From Nocardiopsis eucommiae (lineage in GTDB: Bacteria > Actinomycetota > Actinomycetes > Streptosporangiales > Streptosporangiaceae), in NCBI GenBank assembly GCA_018388625.1, contig CP074402.1, positions 1,054,001-1,118,000 of the forward strand: DNA of 64,000 nt. The letters run 5' to 3'. The position numbers and the translations under genes were made by a program. Shown here piece by piece: positions 57,502-64,000 of this stretch (position 1 is the stretch's first letter; the number at the start of each line of letters is the position of its first letter). The notes under the pieces were generated by a model that saw nothing but the letters and a program-made list of their open reading frames with translations, was not told the origin of the DNA and made no database searches.

Positions 57502-58323
57502 TCACAGGACCTTGGAGAGGAAGGCCTGGGTGCGCTCGTGCTGGGGGTTGGTCAGGACGTCGGCGGGGGTGCCGGACTCCACGACGACGCCGTCGTCCAT
57601 GAAGACCAGGGAGTCCCCGACCTCGCGGGCGAAACCCATCTCGTGGGTGACCACGACCATGGTCATGCCGCCCCGGGCGAGGTCGCGCATGACGTCCAGG
57701 ACCTCACCCACCAGCTCCGGGTCCAGCGCGCTGGTGGGCTCGTCGAACAGCATCAGCGACGGCTCCATGGCCAGGGCGCGGGCGATCGCCACGCGCTGCT
57801 GCTGGCCGCCGGAGAGCTGTTCGGGGTAGGCGTCCGCCTTGTCCGGCAGGCCGACCCGCTCCAGCAGCTCCCGGGCGCGTTCGGTGGCCTCGGCCCGGGG
57901 CACCTTCTTGACCTGCACCGGGGCCTCGATGATGTTGCCCAGCACCGTCAGGTGCGGGAACAGGTTGAAACGCTGGAAGACCATCCCGATGTCGCTGCGC
58001 TGCGCGGCGATCTCGGTGTCGCGCAGCTCGTACAGGCGCCCGCGCTTCTGCCGGTAGCCCATGAGCTCGCCGTTGACCCACAGGCGCCCCGCGGTCAGCT
58101 TCTCCAGGTGGTTGACGCAGCGCAGGAACGTGGACTTGCCCGACCCCGAGGGGCCGACCACGCACATGACCTCGCCGCGCTTGACCTGGAGGTCGATGCC
58201 CTTGAGCACCTCCAGGCGCCCGAAACTCTTGTGGACGTTCTCGGCCACGACGAGGGCGTCCGCGGGCAGTTCGGTGCCCTCGGCGGTCTCCACGACGCCG
58301 TGGTCCTTGGTCTGGTCGGCCAT
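57502..58323 (-). CDS. Polar amino-acid ABC importer, ATPase subunit
   Basis: A 273-residue ABC ATPase of the PAAT (GlnQ/HisP) family. After a 28-residue polar leader, Walker A is [11 protein letters not shown] (~62), the signature [14 protein letters not shown] (~171), Walker [15 protein letters not shown] (~191) and the switch His [12 protein letters not shown] (~225). [14 protein letters not shown] is the family Q-loop. It forms one operon with permease and binding protein genes upstream, overlapping the permease stop (ATGA). Substrate is probably a polar amino acid such as glutamate or glutamine; this is inferred from family only. Confidence 0.94.
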   Translation of the reverse strand: MADQTKDHGVVETAEGTELPADALVVAENVHKSFGRLEVLKGIDLQVKRGEVMCVVGPSGSGKSTFLRCVNHLEKLTAGRLWVNGELMGYRQKRGRLYELRDTEIAAQRSDIGMVFQRFNLFPHLTVLGNIIEAPVQVKKVPRAEATERARELLERVGLPDKADAYPEQLSGGQQQRVAIARALAMEPSLMLFDEPTSALDPELVGEVLDVMRDLARGGMTMVVVTHEMGFAREVGDSLVFMDDGVVVESGTPADVLTNPQHERTQAFLSKVL

Positions 58324-59282
58324 CAGTGCGCCCCTCCCACGATGCTCTGCCGGACCCCGCGCCCGCTCCGGTTGAACCTGCGTTCGATGAAGTACTGGCC
58401 CACCATCAGGACGCTGGTGATGGCCAGGTACCACAGGCACGCGGCCACCAGCATCGGGAAGATCTGGTAGCTCCGGGTGCCGATGGCCTGGAGCTGGTAG
58501 AAGAGCTCGATGGTCACCGGTACGTAGGCGAGCAGCGCCGTGTCCTTGAGCATGGCGATGGTCTCGTTGCCGGTCGGCGGGATGACCACCCGCATCGCCT
58601 GCGGCAGGGTGATCCGCCGCATGATCCGGCTCCGGCTCATGCCGAGCGCCTGCGCCGCCTCGGTCTGGCCCTTGTCCACGGACTGGAGGCCCGCGCGGAT
58701 GATCTCGGCCATGTAGGCGCCCTCGGACAGCGAGAGGGCGAGGAGGCCCGCCGTGTAGCCGGTCAGGAGGGTGCGGGCGTCGATCTCGAAGAAGCGGGCG
58801 TCGCCCTCCAGACCCAGCCACGGCATCCAGTAGTTGTCGAACGGCAGCCCGATGTGGATGGTCGAGTACAGGATGGCGATGTTGCCGAAGAGGACCGCCA
58901 GCACGAGCCGGGGCACTCCGCGGAAGAACCACGTGTACAGCCAGGAGACCGTGACCAGCACGGGGTTACCGGACAGGCGCATCACCGCGAGGATGACGCC
59001 GAGGAGGACACCGATGACCATCGACAGCACGGTCGCGCTCAGGGTGACCCACACGCCCCGCAGCACGGGGTCGGAGAACATGTTGTCGAACATGAACGGC
59101 CAGTTGAACGCGGGGTTCGTGAACAGCATGTGCACGAACATCGCGGCGAGGACCAGGATGATCCCGGCGGCCACCCACCGTTCGGGGTACCGGACGGGGA
59201 CGGCGGTGATCGGTGCGGCCGAACGGCCCGGGGTCGGTTCCTTCGACCCCGGGCCGCCCACCGGTTCGCTCGGTGAGGTCAC
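58323..59282 (-). CDS. Polar amino-acid ABC importer, permease subunit
   Basis: A 319-residue inner-membrane permease. A ~30-residue Pro-rich leader is followed by helices [17 protein letters not shown] and [36 protein letters not shown] and the coupling loop [27 protein letters not shown] (~218-244) are family hallmarks. It differs from two-permease systems in being single, so it likely works as a homodimer. Start GTG 59282 lies 39 bases after the binding-protein stop. It overlaps the ATPase start. Specificity is unknown. Confidence 0.94.
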   Translation of the reverse strand: MTSPSEPVGGPGSKEPTPGRSAAPITAVPVRYPERWVAAGIILVLAAMFVHMLFTNPAFNWPFMFDNMFSDPVLRGVWVTLSATVLSMVIGVLLGVILAVMRLSGNPVLVTVSWLYTWFFRGVPRLVLAVLFGNIAILYSTIHIGLPFDNYWMPWLGLEGDARFFEIDARTLLTGYTAGLLALSLSEGAYMAEIIRAGLQSVDKGQTEAAQALGMSRSRIMRRITLPQAMRVVIPPTGNETIAMLKDTALLAYVPVTIELFYQLQAIGTRSYQIFPMLVAACLWYLAITSVLMVGQYFIERRFNRSGRGVRQSIVGGAH

Positions 59283-59321
59283 AGTCAGACTTTCGCTTGG
59301 TGTACGGACGTGCGCGGGACC

Positions 59322-60238
59322 CTAGACGGCCGGGTTGACCTCGGCCTCTTCGAGGGCTCCGCCCTCGATGCCCCACTCCGCGAGGACCTCCTCGTAGGAG
59401 CCGTCCTCGATGATGGAGTTGAAGGCCGCGGCGACGGCCTCGGAGAGCTCCTCCTGCTCCTGGTTGACGACGACGCCGTAGGGCGCCGCGTCGTACTGCT
59501 CACCGATGAACTCCAGCTGCTCGCCGGTCTGCTGGAGCGCGTAGAGGGCGGTCGGCAGGTCGGCCAGGGAGGCGTCGTTCAGGCCGGAGACGATGGTCTC
59601 GGTGGCCTGGGGCTGGGTCTGGAACTTCTCGATGGTGATGGCCTCCTCGCCCGCCTCGACACAGGCCTCGCTGCGGGCCTCGATGTCGGTGTCGTGGGTG
59701 GTGCCCGTCTGCACGGCGATGCGCAGGCCGCACGCGTTGTCCGGGTCGACGCCGTCGGGGTTGCCCGCCGGGGCGAACCACTGGGTGCCGGAGGAGAAGT
59801 AGCTGACCATGTTCACCGCCTCCATGCGCTCCTCCGTGACGGTGAAGGAGGAGGCGCCGAGGTCGTAGGTGCCGGTGTCGACGCCGATGATGATCGAGTC
59901 GAAGGTGGTGGGCTCCCAGTTGGCCTCCAGGCCGAGCTTGCCCAGCGCCGCCTCGATGAGGTCGACGTTGAAGCCGAGCACGGTCTCGCCGTCCTCGTCC
60001 AGGTACTCGCCGGGCGGGTAGGAGGCCTCGACGCCGATGGTGACGGAACCGGCCTCGGCCACCGCGTCGGGCAGCAGCGCGGCCAGCTCCTCGTCGACGG
60101 CCACGTCGGGGGCCTGGGGGCGTCCGCGTCCTCGGAGGCCCCCTCGCCGTTGCCGCAAGCCGCCAGGGCCAGGACGCCGGCCGTTGCGAGGGCGGTGAGG
60201 TAGGTCCGGGGCTCGGACAGGGGCTTGCGCAGGGCCAT
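59322..60238 (-). CDS. Polar amino-acid ABC importer, substrate-binding lipoprotein (one frameshift)
   Basis: A 305-residue periplasmic-type binding protein, lipid-anchored. The signal peptide runs LRKPLSEPRTYLTALATAGV and the lipobox is LAAC (~26). SVTIGVEASYPPGEYLDEDGETVLGFNVDLIEAALGKLG is the SBP_bac_3 N-lobe start; the ligand Arg-type segment is CGLRIAVQTGTTHDTD. One base is missing at the plus-strand G run 60116-60120; with it the signal peptide joins the mature domain through DADAPQAPDVAVD. ATG 60238 has AAGGAG upstream. It is the first gene of the importer operon, divergent from malic enzyme. Confidence 0.93.
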
Positions 60239-60612
60239 GGTGGGTCTCCTTCGGGGAGCACGGAGTGCCTGGTCGAGGGTGGGTCCGCGCCCTCGCGGGA
60301 CCGACCAGTGGTGATATGGGATGGATGCGGCGCCATGGGCGACACGTCGGTGACGTTCCATTCTGTCGACCCGCGATTTTCCTCCGGTCACCGTTGTGAG
60401 AGAATTGCGTAACGGGTCATCCCCGTGAGATGCGGACGCGCAGTACTCGTATAAGAGTCCGGCGAAGACCATCCCTCCCGGCGCACACCCGGTCATGGCC
60501 GACCGGTGCCGACGAGGGCCCCCTGGCACCCTGACGTCTTCGCGCGCGCTCCGTGGCCCACCGTCCACGTCATGGCCGACGCGGACGTACAGCAGACCGA
60601 GGGGTTTGAGTA
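60239..60612. other. Divergent promoter region: ABC importer / malic enzyme
   Basis: 374 bases without a gene. Two AT-rich patches (about 60355-60415 and 60445-60460, with GTATAAGAG) presumably contain the divergent promoters. I see no clear GlnR pair or long palindrome. Confidence 0.5.
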
Positions 60613-61806
60613 GTGACCACCTTTTCTTCGCGTACCCAGAACACGTCCCCGCTGGACGAGGACCCGGCCTTCGCCATGCACCGTGGCGGAAAGCTGCACG
60701 TGACCTCCTCCGTGGACGTGAGCGACCAGGAGGGCCTGTCCCTCGCCTACACCCCCGGTGTCGCCCGTGTCTGCGACGCCATCGCCGAGAACGCCGAGCT
60801 GGTCGAGACCTACACCTGGAAGAGCAACCTGGTCGCCGTCGTCACCGACGGCACCGCGGTGCTCGGCCTGGGCAACATCGGCCCGGAGGCCTCCCTGCCG
60901 GTCATGGAGGGCAAGTCGCTGCTGTTCAAGCAGTTCGCGGACGTCGACTCCGTGCCGATCGCGCTCAACTGCACCGACGCCGACGAGATCGTCGAGACCG
61001 TCGTGCGCATGTCGCCGTCCTTCGGCGGCGTCAACCTGGAGGACATCTCCGCGCCGCGCTGCTTCGAGATCGAGGCCAAGCTGCGTGAGCGCCTGGACAT
61101 CCCGGTCTTCCACGACGACCAGCACGGCACGGCCATCGTGACCGTCGCGGCGATGCACAACGCCGCCCGCCTCACCGGCCGCACCCTGGCCGACCTGCGC
61201 GTGGTCGTCTCCGGCGCGGGCGCCGCCGGGGTCGCCGTCACCAAGATGCTCATCGACGGCGGGATCGGTGACATCGCCGTGGCCGACTCCAAGGGCATCA
61301 TCCACCAGGGCCGCGAGGGCCTGACGCCGGTCAAGCAGGAGCTGGCCGAGATCAGCAACAGGGCCGGGCTCCAGGGCTCCATCGAGAGCGCGCTCAGGGG
61401 CGCCGACGTGTTCGTCGGCCTGTCCGCCGGTGAGGTCCCCGAGTCGGTCGTGGCCACGATGGCCGAGAACGCCGTCATCTTCGCTATGGCCAACCCCAAC
61501 CCGGAGGTGCACCCGGACGTCGCCCGCAGGTACGCGAGCGTCGTCGCCACCGGGCGCAGCGACTTCCCGAACCAGATCAACAACGTGCTGGCCTTTCCGG
61601 GTGTCTTCCGTGGCGCCTTCGACGTCCAGGCCACCGACATCACCGAGAACATGAAGCTGGCCGCCGCCAAGGCGCTGGCCGAGCTGGTCGGTGACGACCT
61701 CAGTGCCGACTACGTGATTCCCAGTCCCTTCGACGAGCGGGTGGTCCCGGCGGTCTCCGCCGCCGTCGCCGCCCAGGCCCGCGAGGACGGCGTCGCCCGA
61801 CGCTAG
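60613..61806 (+). CDS. NAD(P)-dependent malic enzyme
   Basis: A 397-residue oxidative malate decarboxylase giving pyruvate, CO2 and NAD(P)H. The catalytic Tyr is in LAYTPGVARVC (~45), the Lys in YTWKSNLVAVVTDGTAVLG (~75), and the metal/substrate site in PVFHDDQHGTAIV (~165). The Rossmann loop is VSGAGAAGVAVTKML (~200), and the late signature NPEVHPDVAR is intact. It is the short bacterial form, with no phosphotransacetylase tail. Starts GTG 60613, with GAGGGG upstream. It ends in a 38-base perfect palindrome. NAD versus NADP use is not decidable by eye. Confidence 0.95.
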   Translation: MTTFSSRTQNTSPLDEDPAFAMHRGGKLHVTSSVDVSDQEGLSLAYTPGVARVCDAIAENAELVETYTWKSNLVAVVTDGTAVLGLGNIGPEASLPVMEGKSLLFKQFADVDSVPIALNCTDADEIVETVVRMSPSFGGVNLEDISAPRCFEIEAKLRERLDIPVFHDDQHGTAIVTVAAMHNAARLTGRTLADLRVVVSGAGAAGVAVTKMLIDGGIGDIAVADSKGIIHQGREGLTPVKQELAEISNRAGLQGSIESALRGADVFVGLSAGEVPESVVATMAENAVIFAMANPNPEVHPDVARRYASVVATGRSDFPNQINNVLAFPGVFRGAFDVQATDITENMKLAAAKALAELVGDDLSADYVIPSPFDERVVPAVSAAVAAQAREDGVARR

Positions 61807-61818
61807 GTCGTGGCACAG

Positions 61819-61856
61819 GACGGGGCCCGGAGACCGCGCGGTCTCCGGGCCCCGTC
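61819..61856 (+). terminator. Perfect 38-base palindrome after malic enzyme
   Basis: The 19-base arm 61819-61837 (GACGGGGCCCGGAGACCGC) is followed at once by its exact complement 61838-61856. It lies 12 bases after the stop. No T run follows. Confidence 0.8.
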
Positions 61857-62001
61857 GCGGTGGGGCCAGGTCCACCGGGAGCCGGGGTGACACGGGTACC
61901 CGGAAGCGGGGAGCGGGCCAGTGCCCGGGAGGGGGCCGCGTCCGTAGGTTCTCCAGGGACATCCCGCGCCGCCTGCGGCCACACGACCCCCTGGACACCC
62001 C

Positions 62002-63551
62002 GTGAACGCTCTCTCCCCAGCCCCGCCCGCCCTCCGTGCGGGCGGTACCGCCCGTCGGATCGCGACGGCGTCGGCGGTCGTGCTCGCCGCCGTCTCGGCG
62101 CTGCTGCTGACACCCCGGCCCTACGAACTGTCCGCCGCGACCAGCGGGGACGCGGAGCTCGCCGCGCTGGTGCGGCAGGGGATCGACGACACCACCGGCT
62201 TCCACGGGCTGTCCGTGGCCGTCGTCGAACCCGGCCCCGAGGGGGACCTCCGGGTACGCTCCGCCGGGCTCGGAGAACAGGGGGACCGGGGTGAGACGGT
62301 GGACGGGCGCACCCCGTTCGGCTCCGCCTCGGTCGCCAAGGTCCTGCCCGGGATGCTGCTGGCCGACATGGTCGACCGCGACGAGGTCGGCCTGGACACC
62401 ACGGTCGGGGAGCTGCTGCCCGACCTCGGTTTCACGGACCCGGCGGTCGCCGCCCTCACCGTGGAGGAGCTGGCCACCCACACCTCGGGGCTGTCCCGCG
62501 AGGACACGACCCCGCCGCAGACTCTCTGGCAGTTCGCCGCCAAACGGCACCCCTCCCCGCCCACGTCGGTCGACGGGTTCCTGCGGACCACGGCGGAGGA
62601 CGCCGTGGTCGACCCCGCGCTGAGGGGTGCCAACCACTACTCCAACACCGGCTTCTCCCTGCTCGGGCACGCACTGGCGGAACACCTGGAGACCACCTAC
62701 GCGGACCTCGTCCGGGAGCGGATCCTCGACCCACTGGGCATGGCGGACACCGAGGTGTGGACCCGGGTGGGCGGAGAGGTGCCCGACCCCCGTGTGCACG
62801 ACGCGGACCGGGGGCGCCCGATCGAGCTGGACCGCTGGTCGGCCCACGGGCCTCAGGGCGGGGTGACCACGACCGCGCACGACCTCGGCCTCCTCCTGGC
62901 CGCCATGATGGACGGCTCGGCGCCCGGAGCGTGGTCGGCCGAGCCGATCGCGCCCGGCGACGTCGACCGCCGCGAGCAGGGACTCGGGTGGTACGTGGAG
63001 ACCCTCGGCGGCCGGGCGATCACCTCCCACGGCGGCAACGCCACCACCAACGGGCACACCGCCTGGATCGGCTGGTCCGGTGACCGGGGCGCCGTCGTCC
63101 TGTCCAACACCCACCGGTTCAGCGAGGACGTCGGGATCCGGCTCCTGGGGGTGGACCAACCGAGTCCCGACAACGCGGCGGGGAGCGGGTGTACTCGGCG
63201 GCCACGGTGGCGTTGACCCTGCTCCCGGTGCTGGCATGGCTGGGCTTCGCGGCACGCCGCCGCCCGGGACGCTGGGTGCGCCGTCCCGCGGACCGCCTCG
63301 GTGCGGTGTCCCACGGGACCGTGGCGGTCGCCCTGCTCGCCTACGCCCACGCGGCGGGCTTCTGGCACCTGGTCTCGCCGTGGGTGTGGACCACGGGCGC
63401 GGGCCTGGCCGTGGCGGCGGTGCTGGTGAGCGTCCACCGGTGGGAGCGGCTGCCGGTCGCACGCGGGCCACGGCCCTGGGCGCGCTGGCTGTCCACGGCC
63501 CCGCCCGCGCTGGCCGGGTTGGTCCTGCTGGTGGCCCTGGCCCTCGTGTGA
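62002..63551 (+). CDS. Beta-lactamase-family serine hydrolase with membrane tail (one frameshift)
   Basis: A 516-residue class C beta-lactamase/DD-peptidase-like protein. An N-terminal helix (ASAVVLAAVSALLLT) exports it; the catalytic SxxK is SVAK in FGSASVAKVLPG (~113), the YxN is YSN in NHYSNTGFSLLG (~213), and the HxG-type third motif is SHGGNATTNG (~338). After one missing G in the run 63180-63183, four C-terminal helices follow (VALTLLPVLAWLGFAA ... ALAGLVLLVALALV). This tail resembles esterase EstB/PbpE-like anchored enzymes. GTG 62002 lacks a clear ribosome site. Substrate unknown; peptidoglycan peptides or esters are likely. Confidence 0.88.
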
Positions 63552-63564
63552 GCGCCCGGGGCCC

Positions 63565-63743
63565 TCACAGCAGTTCGGCGGGGAGCCGAACTCCTCGGTG
63601 AGCAGGGCGAAGGCCGTGCGCAGGTCAGCCAGGGCGGCGTCCGGGGTGTCCCCCTCGCCGTGGGCGGAGACCCCCGCGCGGAGCACGGCGCGGGCGCACC
63701 AGACCCCGTCCTCGTCCTGCTCGATCGTGTACGGAACCAACAC
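63565..63743 (-). CDS. HicB-like (UPF0150) small protein (one frameshift)
   Basis: A 59-residue protein of the HicB-like fold: LVPYTIEQDEDGVWCARAVL, then GVSAHGEGDTPDAALADLRTAFALLTEE. The DG-W and GxT-xDA-A pattern is typical of the HicB antitoxin half without its DNA-binding domain. One base is missing at the plus-strand G run 63580-63583; with it the protein ends GSPAELL. GTG 63743 has a very strong GGAGGAGG upstream. No HicA toxin frame is seen beside it, so it is a solitary member and may not be a toxin-antitoxin gene. Confidence 0.75.
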
Positions 63744-63773
63744 GGGGTTCCTCCTCCTTCGCCGACCCGCGTG

Positions 63774-63824
63774 CACGGAGGGGCCCGGAGGACCACGCCC
63801 CCGCGCGGTCCTCCGGGCCCCGTG
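63774..63824. terminator. Hairpin between the two last minus-strand genes
   Basis: The right arm 63807-63824 pairs with 63774-63794 except for a three-base bulge, around a short C-rich loop. It lies between the stop of the gene entering from the right and the HicB-like gene, so it likely ends the upstream transcript. Confidence 0.7.
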
Positions 63825-63839
63825 CCGGGCCGGTCTCGG

Positions 63840-64000
63840 TCAGTCCTTCTTCTGGTCGTCCTCGCCGGTGGCGGTGGACCAGGGGTCCCCGCCGGAGGGC
63901 GGCATCGGTCGGGCCTCCGGTTCCGGCCCGGGGTCGGGCGCGGTCTCCGGTTCGGCCTCGGGCCGGTCAGCGGCCCCGGACCCGTCGGAGGACGCGGGGC
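63840..64000 (-). CDS. C-terminal end of an unidentified gene (partial)
   Basis: An open frame enters from the right edge and ends at TGA 63840-63842. The visible 53 residues are Pro/Glu/Asp-rich (AEPETAPDPGPEPEARP) and end DPWSTATGEDDQKKD. Third-position G/C bias fits coding sequence. Such a tail is typical of cytoplasmic ends of membrane proteins or disordered linkers; the family cannot be told. It is not long enough to exclude chance, but the hairpin just after it supports a real gene end. Confidence 0.55.
   Translation of the reverse strand, partial: PASSDGSGAADRPEAEPETAPDPGPEPEARPMPPSGGDPWSTATGEDDQKKD

Overview
The window comes from a very GC-rich, high-GC3 actinobacterium, most likely a Nocardiopsis-type member of the Streptosporangiales. 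The evidence is gene content: a DasR ortholog, sigma-R/RsrA, a WhiB1/PdtaS pair, XRE-DUF5753/DUF397 regulators, PTS proteins split into single domains, the large NAD-dependent glutamate dehydrogenase, and Streptomyces-like gene orders. The genus is inferred; no rRNA is present to test it. I see no tRNA genes, CRISPR arrays, insertion sequences or prophage.

Layout. 0-0.7 kb: end of secA. 0.7-8.9 kb: an N-acetylglucosamine (GlcNAc) block with a SIS-family sugar isomerase/deaminase and a divergent GntR regulator sharing one operator, PTS EIIC, EIIB and EIIA, and a NagZ-type lipoprotein, followed by a HAD hydrolase and a DUF6912 protein. 8.9-12 kb: an accessory island with a GNAT remnant, a PIMT-like methyltransferase, a small Cys-containing protein that may be a peptide precursor, and a divergent XRE/DUF397 pair whose DUF397 protein carries its signature motif three times. 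12-18.5 kb: a HAD protein and the 1626-residue glutamate dehydrogenase behind a hairpin-rich leader. 18.6-25.1 kb: prfB, ftsE, ftsX, smpB, a PBP-like lipoprotein without catalytic residues, and tmRNA. 25-31 kb: PadR/HAAS pair, SRPBCC protein, nagA, a cysteine-type leader peptide with an FMN reductase, and a DMT permease. 31-41.9 kb: an envelope-polysaccharide cluster (SGNH-like protein, GT-C-like membrane protein, DUF2613, GT4, AftD-family protein, DUF3068). 41.9-45.5 kb: an HMCES/SRAP repair protein, a TPP riboswitch with thiC, and a methyltransferase. 45.6-50.3 kb: sigma-R/RsrA, an unusual AT-rich gap with palindromes and a 25-residue peptide, and two tandem HD-GYP proteins. 50.6-54.6 kb: dasR, pdtaS, whiB1, lipid kinase. 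55.3-57.4 kb: RsbW/sigma-B-like pair and a methyltransferase. 57.5-64 kb: amino-acid ABC importer, malic enzyme, serine hydrolase, HicB-like protein and the end of another gene.

How the genes connect. GlcNAc and cell-wall recycling recur: NagZ, the PTS, the SIS enzyme, nagA and the global GlcNAc-responsive regulator DasR all lie here, though at three separate sites. Nitrogen and central metabolism (glutamate dehydrogenase, amino-acid ABC importer, malic enzyme) form a second theme, and stress control (sigma-R/RsrA, RsbW/sigma-B-like, WhiB1, PdtaS) a third.

Quality warning. About 26 genes need one or more extra bases to read as one frame. I located 37 such sites; every one is repaired by adding one G or C, almost always to a G/C run of four or five. 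Essential genes such as thiC are among them, so the simplest reading is systematic homopolymer undercalling in the assembly, not mass gene decay. Broken genes are therefore listed as single CDS entries spanning their full length, with the suspect run given.
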